64,000 nt of DNA from NCBI GenBank assembly GCA_947650365.1, contig OX393553.1, positions 64,697,596-64,761,595 on the forward strand. The letters are read 5' to 3'. This DNA is from Chamaelirium japonicum. Its lineage: Eukaryota; Streptophyta; Magnoliopsida; Liliales; Melanthiaceae. Positions 25,700 to 36,643 of the stretch are shown here, one piece after another. Position 1 is the stretch's first letter. Each line of letters opens with the position of its first letter. Made by a program: the position numbers and the translations under genes. Below the pieces are notes generated by a model that saw only the letters and a list, made by a program, of their open reading frames with translations, was not told where the DNA came from and ran no database searches.

Positions 25700-27150
25700 C
25701 TAGATTTCGGGGAAATATATTCTTAATTAGTGGGAGGGGTAGTTCAAGAGATAGATGGGTACCTCCTACAGAACGGGTACCTCTTCTGTGGCCGTCGGCT
25801 GTGCATTCCTTGAATATCCCTTCATGAATTCCTTGTTTGGTAGCTTCACGCGGGTGGTCTTGCTGGCCACTTTGGCGTTAATAAAACCATCGAGGCCATC
25901 AAGTATCGGTTCTATTGGCTGAGCCTTAAGCGTGATGTCGCTAGACATGTGGGTAGGTGTCACACGTGTCAATTGGCCAAGCAGAGAAAACAAAACACTA
26001 GCTTGTATACCCCTCTCCCAATTCCTAACTGCCCCTGGCAAGACATTAGTATGGACTTCGTGCTCGGCCTCCCGAAAATCCTACAAAAACATGATTCGAT
26101 CTTGGTGGTGGTAGACCGATTCTCTAAAATGACTCACTTCCTCCCACGCTCCAAAACTTTCGATGCCTCCCATGTCGTAAAATCTTCTTCGATGGCATCA
26201 TGAGGTTATATGGGTTACCCAAAACCATCGTATCAGATTGAGATGTTAAGTTCACCAATTTCTTCTGGAAAACTCTCTGGCACAAACTAAGGACAAAGCT
26301 TTAATTTTCCACGGCATTCCACCCCCAAACCAACAGTCAAACAAAGGTAGTCAATCGGAGTTTGGAGAATCTTTTTGCGAACATTAGTGGGTGAACACAT
26401 TGGGAGTTGGGATCTAAAACTGTTAATAGTCGAGTTTGCATATAATATATCGGTCAATAGAACCACCGGTATGAGTCCTTATGAAGTCATGCATGGGTTC
26501 AAACCTAGGCAACCAGTCGATCTTATTCCTATGTCTGAGCATCATAGAATTTCTGAGTCGTCATCTGCTTTTGCATCTCTTGTGCATGATTTACATAAGG
26601 AAATCAGTAAAAAAATTGAGCAGAGCAATGCGAATTATAAATTAAGGGGCCGATTGCCCGGGAAGCGAGTTCAGACTTTCAGTGTGGGAGATTATGTGAT
26701 AGTCCCGGATTCGTCAGGAACGGTTTTCTTCGGGAGTCGTTTAAGAAACTACATGCGTGCAGTGCAGGTCCTTTTCGGGTTCTAAAAAAATTAAATGATG
26801 ATGCTTATGTTATTGAATTACCCGAGGGGTTTTGGCATCAGTCCCACCTTCAATATTGAAGACCTGGTAGCTTACAAGGGCCCAGACTTTAACCCTAGAA
26901 ATCCACTATTAGATGTGCCTACCCTGGACTTAAGTGCTCCCCCCTACCCCCATTCCAGAAATATCCCCACCATATACAGCAAAGAGCATTGATAAGATTC
27001 TAGATGATGAGATTGTCTCTGGAAGAGACGGTGGAACCGGTGATACTTAGTTCGCTGGAAAGGGAGCCCTTCTTCTGAGGACACATGGATCGAACGTCAG
27101 GAGCTTCAGCAGCTAGATCCAGACCTAATGATACTATATGAGAGCCGCCC
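25700..27150 (+). mobile_element. Element A integrase and chromodomain
   Basis: The zinc-binding and catalytic integrase regions lie near 25.85-26.5 kb (CHTCQLAKQRKQ, MDFVLGLP, VVDRFSKMTHFLP). The C-terminal part contains FNIEDLVAYKGPDFNP (near 26.85 kb). About 27000-27130 encodes a chromodomain-like block (YLVRWKG, then TWIERQELQQLDPDL). Chromodomains of plant chromoviruses are thought to direct insertion to heterochromatin. The region is broken. Confidence 0.8.
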
Positions 27151-27195
27151 AGAGCCTTACTCGATAGAGTCGAGTTCTCTCCCACCCCGAGAGGA

Positions 27196-28661
27196 TGATG
27201 CGGACATCAGCACGGAGCCGCGCCCATGGCGTGTGTACCAGCGCAGGAGGCGTTAACTTAGTTGTGGATGTGATCAGTTGTTCCAGTTTGATTCCATGTT
27301 GTTTTTGTGTTTTTAGTTTTGGCACATGTGTTTAGTCCCACCTCGCCTGTTGGCCATGTGGACCAGTCGTTGTAAGCCTATATAAAGGCCCTTGTCTTCT
27401 CATTTGAGGTATTGAATAATGAATAAAAAAATTCGTTCTCTCCACATTTGTGTTAAAAGAGCCAAGGTGAGGTGTGTGAAACCCAAACCTAAACTAGGTG
27501 TATGAATCCCTAGGCTCAATCTAGGTGTGTGAAACCCCTACTAGGACCCCCCACTCCTTCAATTCCCATTTCCCCCTTTCCCATTTTCTAAACCTTGCCG
27601 ACCTCCCCTGTTTCCCTTCTCCCCTTTCTCCAAACCCTGACACCGATCCCTCCCTCTGCCTCTCTGCTACGTCCCGGAGGCCGACCCGGCCCCATCCCTC
27701 CACCTCACGCCATCGCGCCCAGGCCCGAGGCTGACCCGAGCCCCACCTTCTCCCTGCGCCACCGCACCACCACCCCCGGCCCTGCCACCCACCTCCCGCG
27801 CTGCCCTGTGCTCAGCCCTGCCTCCCCCTGTGCCCCCGCATCACAACCCCGCCCCCGGCCGCTCTTCTCCCGTGCCAACCCGCGCTCAGCCCCCGCCCCT
27901 CCTTGCGACCCGACCGACCCCTCCCTCTCTCCTCTGTCGCGCTCAACCCCCAACCCCATCCCCTCCTCCTCTCCTTGTGACTCAGCCCCGAGCCAACCCC
28001 CCCCTCCCCGTCCCGTGACCCAACCCCCAGGCCCGACCCGACCCCGTTCCCCTTTCCTGCAGCCCGACCCCAACGCCCCCCCCTTCCCCTCCCCTCAACC
28101 CCGGCTAACCAATAATTTTTCCCCCCGTCTCCCCGCCCAAACCCACCTCTCCTCTCCATTCCCAAAGCTCGGTGTGATCGCATGGCAGACTCAGACGCGG
28201 ATCACGGCATGATCCCGAACACAGACGGGATACCTCGACATCAACCGCCCTTCCTTGATTTCTAGGTCGACGAAGAAAGAGCGTGGAGGAGTATTGGAGC
28301 ACATTATCTGCTTTGTTGCTTGTGACGCTGGCGTTCCCCGTACCGCCATCACCTCCTCAGTAAGGACATCTCTACCCGGCAAGGTAATTCCTAGTTCCAT
28401 CAGTTAAGTCTCTAGGGTAATTATCAACTACTCACTGCTGTCCACTGTCGAGAGATTGAGTATTCACTCCTGCCTGGTAAATTACTAGTATTTGATATAG
28501 CGGAACGGACTCGTGCCTATAATTTAAGCATTAGTTATTTAATTCGGAATACGGAAAGAGAACTGTAGGGTGCTAGTAGTGGCTTGTTAAATCCATCATT
28601 CCTGCGATTGTATGAACAAAGATTCCTGTCTGAGATTCTTAATTTACTGTGACACATTGCT
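27196..28661 (+). repeat. Element A 3' LTR, far end missing
   Basis: Begins TGATGCGGACATC after the purine-rich CCGAGAGGA. TATA box at 27379-27388. It aligns with both parts of the split 5' LTR up to GTGACACATTGCT (about 28661). After that point the 5' copy continues for about 45 bases but this one does not, so the end was lost. Confidence 0.87.
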
Positions 28662-29230
28662 TGTGTAACAGGAGTCTTACAGTTGGGAACAAAGTTTGTT
28701 TGAGGGTTGTTAGTGGAGGGCATGGTGAATCGGGGTCTTGACCTCGAATTTGTAGTTTGGACAGATTGATCCTTTCATTCCACAACGGGAGATGGCTAGT
28801 GGAGCTTGGATTTTGGCTACCAAGGCTAGTGTGATACAGGCTGCGACCTTCTTTTGTTGCAAGGGTGTCCTCTGCATGCCGAATTAGGGACATTAAAGGG
28901 TGGTCTTTGTGGAGCATGTTCAGAAACAATATAGTAAGGGTCTAATATCGACGGATGTATCACAAGCTCGAGATGCCTTGATTTTGGGATGGGGGTGTTC
29001 GGGGGATCTTTGCCCGATCCTTGCGGAGTGCATGCAGGATTGGAGACGTCTTTCCGGTGTTTTGGTGCAGTGAGTGGCTCGGTCGAAAAATAGTTGCCAT
29101 TGACTGGTTAGTGAGGGACGGAGCTAGGATGTATGGACGAGAAGGTTTTTAATTGGGACCCTCCTACTTTGCTTGGCCTTGTGTGGGAGGACCTTAAGGC
29201 CATGATGTAATGACCATTCAAAAAACAAAG
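28662..29230 (+). mobile_element. Possible LINE 3' remnant
   Basis: After the truncated LTR, plus-strand fragments resemble the tail of the RNase H-like domain found at the end of L1 ORF2 (IDWLVRDGARM near 29098-29130), followed by GGCCATGATGTAATGACC and an A-rich stretch near 29219-29228. A similar GGCCATAATGTAATGGCC precedes the poly(A) of the LINE at 41041-41560. Several stops interrupt it. Weakly supported. Confidence 0.4.
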
Positions 29231-29236
29231 GTGTGG

Positions 29237-29262
29237 GGGGGGGGGGGGGGGGGGGGGGGTTA
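29237..29262. repeat. Poly(G) run
   Basis: About 26 consecutive G. Length may be unreliable in assembly. Confidence 0.9.
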
Positions 29263-29339
29263 GATGTGTTTGGAGTTTTGCTAATATAAATGGGACAAGT
29301 TTGGGATTCTCCCTTCAAATCCGATGCGGGTTTGGAATA

Positions 29340-29406
29340 AGATATTACTTAATTGAACGGGCTCGGGATAAGGCTGCCCATTCCAACCCGACCCACTGCC
29401 ATCCCT
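29340..29406. mobile_element. Terminal piece of a hAT-like MITE
   Basis: Ends ACCCACTGCCATCCCTA, the inverted form of TAGGGATGGCAGTGGGT, with the GGGT/ACCC-rich interior of the other small elements in this window. The other end is not seen. Confidence 0.45.
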
Positions 29407-30515
29407 AAGGAAGCCTTGTGAAAGCGTCGTATATAAAATACTTTAGGGTGGGAATAAAATTACCCTTTAAACACGACTTTGGAATCCGTTTCAAACTAAA
29501 CTCCAAAGAGAACCGAAAAATGACCAAAATGGCAATATGTGAAGTATTCATTATACCTTCTTTAATTTTAAGCTGTCATCATGCAAAATGGCAATCGACA
29601 GGCAACAATCAAAATATAGTACCAATTAGCGGGTAAATCTTAGAGGGTAGTTTGGTCATACTGTAAGGGGGGCATTATTAAAACACAAATTTTTTATAGG
29701 GCAACTCATAAGTCATGCATTCAATTGCCCAAAATAACCCTATTTACGGTAACCAATTAAAACGATATGTTACCTATGGCAGCCAAGACGGGACTTTTTA
29801 CCCTTCCCTCCTCTTATGGCACCATTGTCAGCCTTGCATGTCGCCACCTGTCGCTGCATTCCTCCTCCCTCCTTCCTTTCACTTCTTCTTCCTCCACCAT
29901 AAGTAACTCGGGCATCTCATTCAGTTATTTCAGACCGAGTGCTCCTACTGACCATTCAGTCATTGGACGCCGTGTGCTCCTATAAACCATTCAACCATTG
30001 GAGGCCGAGTGCCACTACAATACACTCGTTCTCCTCAGGATGAATGGAGAAGTACTCAGCCTAAAATAATCAAGTGTAGGAAAAAATAATAAGGAGAGGA
30101 GGAGGCGATCTGCACGTGATGGGCGGCACCGATAAGCAAGAGAGCAATGGAAGTGGAGGAAGGTTGGCTGCTTACAAAGTCAGGGGCTGCCTTTAGTCAC
30201 GAGCTGCCTCTAACAAAAGGCAATATCTTATTGGGTTTACCTTTGGTCGCGACCCACCTTTAGATTAAATTGTAATGTATATAGATGCTCCCCTAACAGA
30301 AATTGTTGTGGTATCCAAATGAGCCCTATATTGTATATATTTTCAAAATTGGGTCCTATTTTATTAATTTTAACAATAGTTAGGTGGTCCTAATAGTACT
30401 TTTCTCAAATTGGCTCAATTATACTGATGCAAAACAATGCAAGGAAACCAGGGAGATCAGCAATTCAGTTGGCTAACAATGTTTCACCATAAATTAAAAA
30501 CACGCGATCTAGTGT
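29407..30515. other. No gene recognised up to the assembly gap
   Basis: Unique-looking, slightly AT-rich DNA. About 29935-30010 has three loosely similar segments around GACCGAGTGCTCCTA and CATTCA. No open frame of note. The missing 5' exon of the CREG1-like gene could lie here or in the gap, but I could not find it. Confidence 0.5.
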
Positions 30516-31015
30516 NNNNNNNNNNNNNNNNNNNNNNNNNNNNNNNNNNNNNNNNNNNNNNNNNNNNNNNNNNNNNNNNNNNNNNNNNNNNNNNNNNNNN
30601 NNNNNNNNNNNNNNNNNNNNNNNNNNNNNNNNNNNNNNNNNNNNNNNNNNNNNNNNNNNNNNNNNNNNNNNNNNNNNNNNNNNNNNNNNNNNNNNNNNNN
30701 NNNNNNNNNNNNNNNNNNNNNNNNNNNNNNNNNNNNNNNNNNNNNNNNNNNNNNNNNNNNNNNNNNNNNNNNNNNNNNNNNNNNNNNNNNNNNNNNNNNN
30801 NNNNNNNNNNNNNNNNNNNNNNNNNNNNNNNNNNNNNNNNNNNNNNNNNNNNNNNNNNNNNNNNNNNNNNNNNNNNNNNNNNNNNNNNNNNNNNNNNNNN
30901 NNNNNNNNNNNNNNNNNNNNNNNNNNNNNNNNNNNNNNNNNNNNNNNNNNNNNNNNNNNNNNNNNNNNNNNNNNNNNNNNNNNNNNNNNNNNNNNNNNNN
31001 NNNNNNNNNNNNNNN
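30516..31015. other. Assembly gap (500 N)
   Basis: Exactly 500 undetermined bases, a usual placeholder length, so the true size is unknown. Confidence 0.99.
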
Positions 31016-31194
31016 GATTTTTTAAACTTTTTTGGTTTTTTTATGGGAAATTTTATTCGTACCCCAAAAATCTGTAATTAGCCCCCGTCTCCCTACCGTT
31101 TCTCAATATCTTACTCAACAATCCTTTAATACCAACAATGCCTTTTTTTTTTTTTTTGTACCCCAAACCCCAAAGCCTTAACTCAAGGTCTTTT

Positions 31195-31405
31195 GTACCC
31201 CCAATCCAACCCAGCCCAGCCCAGGTCTCTTTGAACTTCCTTAGCCCAAGCCCAACCCATCGGGGTGGCCGGGTTGATCGGGTTCTGTAGGGTGGGTTGA
31301 CCGGCTTCAATATGGTAGAGGAGAAATAATTTGGGTTGGGCTCTGGTTAGCCCGTCCAAATTCGGGTTGGGTTCGGGTTGGCCCGCCCAAGTTGCAACCC
31401 TACTT
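31195..31405. mobile_element. Truncated GGGTT-rich MITE inside element D
   Basis: GGGTTGGG-type arms ending CAAGTTGCAACCCTA, the inverted form of TAGGGTTGCAACTTG, matching the termini of the other hAT-like elements. The left terminus is not clear. Confidence 0.4.
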
Positions 31406-31566
31406 GTGCCTTCAAGTACCAACCAATTGCATGGGGTTTATTTAAGAGTGGGGTGTATTCAAGAGTGCATATAATTGGGGTATATTTATGTTGGTATGTG
31501 TTTGATTGAGGTATAATCAAGTTGGGGCGGGCCATTTAACTGGGGTGTATTGAAGGTGGGGTGTAA

Positions 31567-32329
31567 TAGGGGTGTTCATCGGTTCGGGTTGACTCGCAAA
31601 ACCGAACCGAACCGAACCGGTCTATTTGGTTCGGTTTGGATCGGGTATTTTTGACCGTTCGGTTCGGTTCGGTTCCAAAAAAATAAAAACCACTAAGATC
31701 GGTTCAGTTCTGGGTTATGAGTTTTTTAACCCGAACCAACCCAACCCAAACCATTGGTAATATACTCTCAATAGTTACTACTATACAGTCTCATTAGTTT
31801 TGTACATTGCATGGTGGTGACCCGAATTATCATCATTGGGTGCATTCAAGATTTTCAAGTATTCAACCGTATGATGAAACTAAAAAGTGAAGGGTGTTGC
31901 TATTTGCACCCACATAATTACTAGTACCCCCAAGTCCTAACTTATGAAATATCTCAAAGAGAAAAGTTAAGGATGTTGCTAATAGTTCTGGGGGCAAATA
32001 GTAGCACCCAAAGTTAAAGACTTAAAAGTGAAATATAAACCAATTAGCTGCTTAGCTATTTACGCCTCACTGCCAATTCAAGACTATTTGGTTGGATGTT
32101 TATTGCCAATTCAATCTCATTATTTTTGTCAATCAAGTATTTGGAAAAAATTGAGGAGGCGATCTTTGAGGCTATCGAGCGATTTGAAAGACCCACAGAA
32201 CCGAACCGAATCAAACCGAACTTTTCCGGTTTGGTTTGGTTCGGTTCCATTTTCTAGAAAACCGATCAACTTCAATTCGGTTCCAAACTTATCAAAAAAC
32301 CGAACCAACCCGAACCATGAACACCCCTA
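31567..32329. mobile_element. Element F: hAT-type MITE nested in D
   Basis: Termini TAGGGGTGTTCATCGGTTCGG and, inverted, TAGGGGTGTTCATGGTTCGG. Perfect 8-bp target duplication GGGTGTAA at 31559-31566 and 32330-32337. Arms are made of CCGAACCGAAC and GGTTCGGTTTGG repeats. 763 bp, non-coding. Both the end sequence and the 8-bp duplication fit the hAT superfamily. Confidence 0.88.
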
Positions 32330-32462
32330 GGGTGTAAGGGGGAACGGTATTTTTGGGATATCAATGGGGTATGAAAAAAAAAATGGGGTGTATTCAAGTT
32401 TGTTGGAAATGGGGCATAATTACAGATTTATGGGGTATGAATAAAATTTTCCTTTTTTATTA

Positions 32463-32686
32463 GGGTTATTTTGACTTTGCCCCTCAAATTTTGCCTTGAA
32501 TTAGACTTTACCCCCCCATATTTCATTAATTAGACTTTACCCCCCAAAACTAACTGTTCCGTCAGCTTACCCGGCCCCCAAAACTTTAGTTCTTTTCCGT
32601 CAACGGCTGACAGAACAGTTAGTTTTGGGGGGGAAAGTCTGATTAATAAAAAATGCAAAATTTGGGCGGCAAAGTCAAAATAACCC
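32463..32686. mobile_element. Element E: Mutator-like MITE with 9-bp target duplication
   Basis: Termini GGGTTATTTTGACTTTGCC at both ends, inverted, extending imperfectly for more than 50 bp and folding nearly the whole 224-bp element. Perfect 9-bp duplication TTTTTATTA at 32454-32462 and 32687-32695. The 9-bp duplication and long inverted repeats fit Mutator-like MITEs. It abuts element D and shares part of D's right target copy. Confidence 0.88.
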
Positions 32687-32695
32687 TTTTTATTA

Positions 32696-32905
32696 CTGTC
32701 AGACGTTTAGTTTCTGTCGTTAAAAACAATTATACCGATGGATAGTATATGATGCCCATTGGTAGAAGAGTATTTATTACCGTTGGAACATAAACAATTC
32801 GTCCATACAATATTTTTAAAAAATTTATTATTTTTTGATATTTATGGCTGATGGAAAATAGAATATACGGCAGTAAAGAAAATTCTTTCCCCGACGGAAA
32901 AGGAA
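32696..32905. mobile_element. Possible CACTA subterminal remnant
   Basis: Contains degenerate TACCGATGG, CCCATTGGTA, TTACCGTTGG and CCGACGG motifs, like those of the CACTA remnant at 4098-4466. No terminus. Confidence 0.4.
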
Positions 32906-32959
32906 TGGCCTCCTCAAATACGTTGAGATGATGGCACGCAACTGTTGGCTGACCCCGTC

Positions 32960-35250
32960 ATGTCCCTCAAGCCCCTGGCAAAAACTTCTCATTTGCTCTT
33001 GAGGAAGCAAAGCATGAGGCTCCGGTCGGTAGGACAGGGGTGAGGTCGACTCAGATGGATCGGTCCATGGGAAGTGTCTTCAAAATATTAGTAAGGGCCC
33101 CCTTATGTCAAATGATAGAGGTAAGGCCTTTGTGGGAGAGGGACATTCTGAAGCTCCGGTTAAGAATGGTCCAGGGACTCGGGAGGCTGGTCTTAAATCA
33201 TCACACACCTTTTGTTTTTGTGTCACCGGAGGAAGTAAATAGGTTGGGGGAGACGGTGTCACTATCCGAAGACCTGGCGGCCTAGCTAAGGGACGACGAC
33301 ATAAACAAACACATCTATCTCCTCCACGTTTGGCGAAAGGATGAGGGGAGGTCAGGTTAGCGTTTTTCCAGTTAGGGGGAACTTTCCTTCAATACACAAG
33401 GAATTAGTCAAGTAGGTTTCGGAGGCTGTAGCTGGGACGTCATACGCTCTTAATACTGATCCTTCAGGGGGATTGATGTCGGGTTCCACTGTGGTGGCTA
33501 CAGTTGAGGAAGGGCTGGGCAAGTGCCGTAAGGAGCTTGCAGAGACTGAGTGATGTCTTTGCTTTATTTTGGTAGGGTTTTTGCCCATTTTGTGGGGAAG
33601 CTGTTTTGTAGTTTTGGTTATTTCTTTTGATGAAAATTATCTCGTGGAATTGTAGGGGGGCAAAAAAGAGATCGTGTCTCAATCATCTTTGGCAGATCTT
33701 ATGAATATCAAAACCTTCTATGATTTGTTTGTTGGAGACCCATCTTTCGCATGATGGAGCGAGGTGAGTGCCTTCTCAAATCGGTAGGGACTGACAATCC
33801 TTTTGTACGTGTTCCTGCTAGAGGCCGAGCGGGAGGTATCTTGATTTTGTAGTTAGACATTATAGGGTCTGTCTCTATTCATTCTCCCAATGCCCAAGTG
33901 GCCATGGCTATCATCTCTGATCAACAAGGTCGACATTGGATTCTAGCAGTCATTTATGCTTCGGATGACTATCTTTTACGATGAAATTTGAGACATCTCT
34001 TGTCATCTACGTGTTCTCTCGCTATTCCCTTGATATTGATGGGGACCTTCAATGTTATCATCGCTCCAAAAGGAGAAGCGAGGTGGACGCAGTTTTGCTC
34101 TTGATGCTTCCGTCAATGACTTTAGACAGTTCATCTTGGATAATAATCTCATAGATCTCGTATTCTCGGGGAATTCTTTTACGTGGAGTAATAACTAAGA
34201 CGGGAATGCTTAAATTCTGGAAAGATTGGATCGGGTTTTATCTTCCTATTCTTCGCTTGATATGTTCCCAGACAACAAATGTACTCATATGACCTGGGTG
34301 GCGTCAGATCATTGTCCGATCATTGTCCATATTGACCCTGAATTCGATTTAGGACCCTGGCCATTCCGTTTCAAGCATTTCTGGATGGACCACCCGGGTT
34401 GGGATCCTCTTATTCGGTCCATTTGGCGTTGATATGTTCCAACCAACCCTATCGGCAGCTGTATCAGAACCTGGTTCTGGTTCGTAAGGGTGTTCGGATT
34501 TGGAATAGGGAGGTGGTGGGTCTTCTCGAGAATCAAGCTAGCTTCTCTCTACTCAAATGGATTGTTTGCAAAGGCAAGGATCGGCTAGGGGGTTAGATAC
34601 TACTGGGGAGAGTTTGCTCCGAGATTTGACTGCTTGATATCATAACAATTTGGCTATGGTAGAATCTAAATAGAGACAAAAGTCTCGGGTTTAGTGGCTT
34701 CAGGAGGGCTATCGGAATACTAAATTCTTTCATCAGACTTCTTTGACGAGGCGGCGGATTAATCGCATCATGACCTTAGAGATGGAGGATGGAGGGATAC
34801 ATTCGGAGAGGGGAGGTATGGAACAAATGCTCATCAATTATTTTCATTCCAAGTGGACATCCTCGGATCTAGCCTATCAAGATGTTCTTCTCCAGTCGAT
34901 TCCAACTCTTATTTTGATGGAGGATAATTTTTATCTTTCCCGGCCAGTGATTGAAGTAGAAATTAAATCCACTATTTTCGGGATGGTCAGTAATAAAGCC
35001 CCCGGTCCCGATGGATTTACAATAGATTTTATTGTGAAAAACTAATTAGTAGTAGGAGACGTGGGGACTAGAGGCATCGAGGAGTTTTTCGGATCCTCGA
35101 TTCTTCCGAGAAACTTGGGGGCAACTTTTGTGGTGCTCATACCCAAATTTAAGCCGGCTGTGAAACCGAATCATTTCCGGCCCATTAGTCTGTGCACAGA
35201 CCTATACAAGATAGTGGCTAAAACTCTGGTAAACTGGCTGCAACGTGTTA
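32960..35250 (+). pseudogene. L1-type LINE, broken and 3'-truncated
   Basis: Plus-strand L1 relic. From about 33630 it encodes an apurinic-type endonuclease start (MKIISWNCRGA), with later blocks MICLLETHLSHDGA (33715-33760), MGTFNVI (34040-34060) and SDHCPIIVHID (34308-34340) in the usual endonuclease order. About 34860-35245 is the start of reverse transcriptase: SNKAPGPDGF (34990-35020) and HFRPISLCTDLYKIVAKTL (35170-35230). The YADD catalytic centre and everything beyond are absent because the sequence changes at about 35250 into GGGTT-rich MITE DNA. Several in-frame stops and frame changes make it inactive, for example a TGA near 33703. 32960-33600 probably holds the ORF1 tail and inter-ORF spacer, with a 76-codon open part ending near 33285, but no zinc knuckle is seen. 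Confidence 0.85.
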
Positions 35251-35647
35251 AACCCAAACCCTACCCGCCTAATAAACGGGTTGACCCGACCTGACCTATT
35301 TAACCCGTTTACTAAACGGGTTGGGTCATGTCGGGTTGGGTCAACAGAACCCATGTCAACCTGTCGGGTTCGGTCAAGAAAAGTCGGATTGGGCCGGGTT
35401 TGATCAGGTTGGGTCGGGTTGGTTCAAGTTGGCTCGAGTTGGTTCGGGTTGGCTCGGGTCGAGTCGGGTCGGGTTGACACGACCCATTTTTAAAACGGGT
35501 CAAGTCAGGTCAATCGGGTTATAAGTACAAACCCGAACCCGACCAATTAAATAAACGGGTCAATCGGGTTGAACCGTTTATGACTCGAACCCGTTTAGGC
35601 CAAACCCAAACCCGCTAACTTCGGGTCGGTTTCAAGTCGGGTTGGCG
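35251..35647. mobile_element. GGGTCGGGTT-rich MITE-like insertion
   Basis: Dense inverted short motifs (AACGGGTTGACCCG, GGGTCGGGTTGG and complements) of the same style as elements F and 31195-31405. It interrupts the LINE reverse transcriptase at about 35250 and ends against the GC-rich unit at 35648. Termini and target duplication are not clear. Confidence 0.55.
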
Positions 35648-35812
35648 GGCCGCACCGAAGGCTCCCGCTTCGTGCCAATCAGCACGGGTATGTTGAAGGC
35701 GGTCAGGTGTGTTGTTGTCGCATACGACGGTGGTGGTGGTGATGCCCGGGGGGTATGTTGCCGTCGAAGGCGGCCCACTGCAGTGCCGACAGGCACGGGC
35801 ATGCACTAGTGT
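35648..35812 (-). mobile_element. GC-rich Helitron-like unit, truncated inverted copy
   Basis: Reverse-complement match to parts of the units at 39751-40288 and 43388-43960: GTGCCGACAGGCACGGGCATGC followed by ACTAGTG, and TCGTGCCAATCAGCACGGG. Only the two ends of the GC-rich part remain, with a CA/GT-rich centre. Confidence 0.6.
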
Positions 35813-35854
35813 TACGACAAGAGAGAGCTAGATGGCTCCATTTTAGTATTATAC

Positions 35855-35966
35855 TAGTAAGAAACCCGAGCAATGCCCGAATGTGCTTGATGCACACCAT
35901 TTGGCAAAGACGACATCATAACTGTTCGAAGAAGTGTGAAATCTGAAGTGAATGTGATTTATTTGT

Positions 35967-36011
<45 letters not shown>

Positions 36012-36300
36012 AAATCAAATGACCATTAAATACCATTGAATGAAAATTTATCATCTTTGGTTGGTTTTTAAATTGATTTAAAAGAGAGCCGCGTTCACAC
36101 ACGGAAGAAGAATTCTAGCTCTTTAAAAGACGTCCACATGTCACAACACGGGAGAGATGTTTCCATTTTAGTATATACTAGTAAGAAACCCAGGCAATGC
36201 CCGAATGTGCTTGATGCACGCCATTTGGCAAAGACAACATTGCAACTGCTCGAAGAAGTGTAAAATCTTAAGTGAGTGTGATTCACTTGTTATAGACTAT
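35855..36300. repeat. Duplicated ACTAGTAAGAAACCC segment with (GA)n
   Basis: About 35856-35970 and 36177-36296 are two direct copies (about 115 bp, roughly 90% alike by eye) starting ACTAGTAAGAAACCC and including CAATGCCCGAATGTGCTTGATGC. Between them lie (GA)n at 35968-36008 and a TTTTAGTATA(T/C)TACTAGTAA link. The ACTAGT plus CCCGNGCAATGC arrangement resembles the end of Helitron-like elements common in plants. A related GACCCATGCATTTGCACGG follows near 36326. Confidence 0.6.
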
Positions 36301-36643
36301 TAGATTAGATATATACTATAAGATTACAAGTACAGACCCATGCATTTGCACGGATGGTTGCGATGCCGTTTGAAAGGATCGAACATCCAGCACCAAATCA
36401 AAGTCCCCATCATATATGGAGAGAGAAAGAGAGACGAGGCTTCCACGTGGCACCAAAAGCCTTTTTAAGATTAGTTTAAATTTATTTCTTTATATTATAT
36501 TCACAACAGGAAATTGACAATTGGAGCACCTCGTGCACCCCCAAATCACATTTTGAGAATTGTCAAGTTTTTTTACTAGTCCAAATACAGAGATACAAAG
36601 CTAAAGAAATTTTCAACTGATGCTTTCCTTCTTTGTTGTGCAG
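36301..36643. other. Putative intron of the CREG1-like gene
   Basis: Ends in a pyrimidine-rich stretch and TTGTGCAG at 36643, a good 3' splice site. No exon is recognised in it. Confidence 0.55.

Larger units (their letters stand above)
31045..32452. mobile_element. Element D: TIR element with 8-bp target duplication
   Basis: The left terminus GGGAAATTTTATTCGTACCCC and the inverted right terminus GGAAAATTTTATTCATACCCC form an inverted repeat that continues through ATCTGTAATTA and GCCCC, over 45 bp. Flanks are TTTTTTAT at 31037-31044 and 32453-32460, a perfect 8-bp duplication. 1408 bp with element F nested inside. No transposase, so non-autonomous. An 8-bp duplication fits hAT, though the terminus is not the usual CAGGG type. 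Confidence 0.8.

Noticed and set aside
29715-29985. Candidate 5' exon (signal peptide) for the CREG1-like gene
   Set aside because: The Ser/Leu-rich open frame lacks CREG N-terminal motifs and a fitting splice donor in phase.
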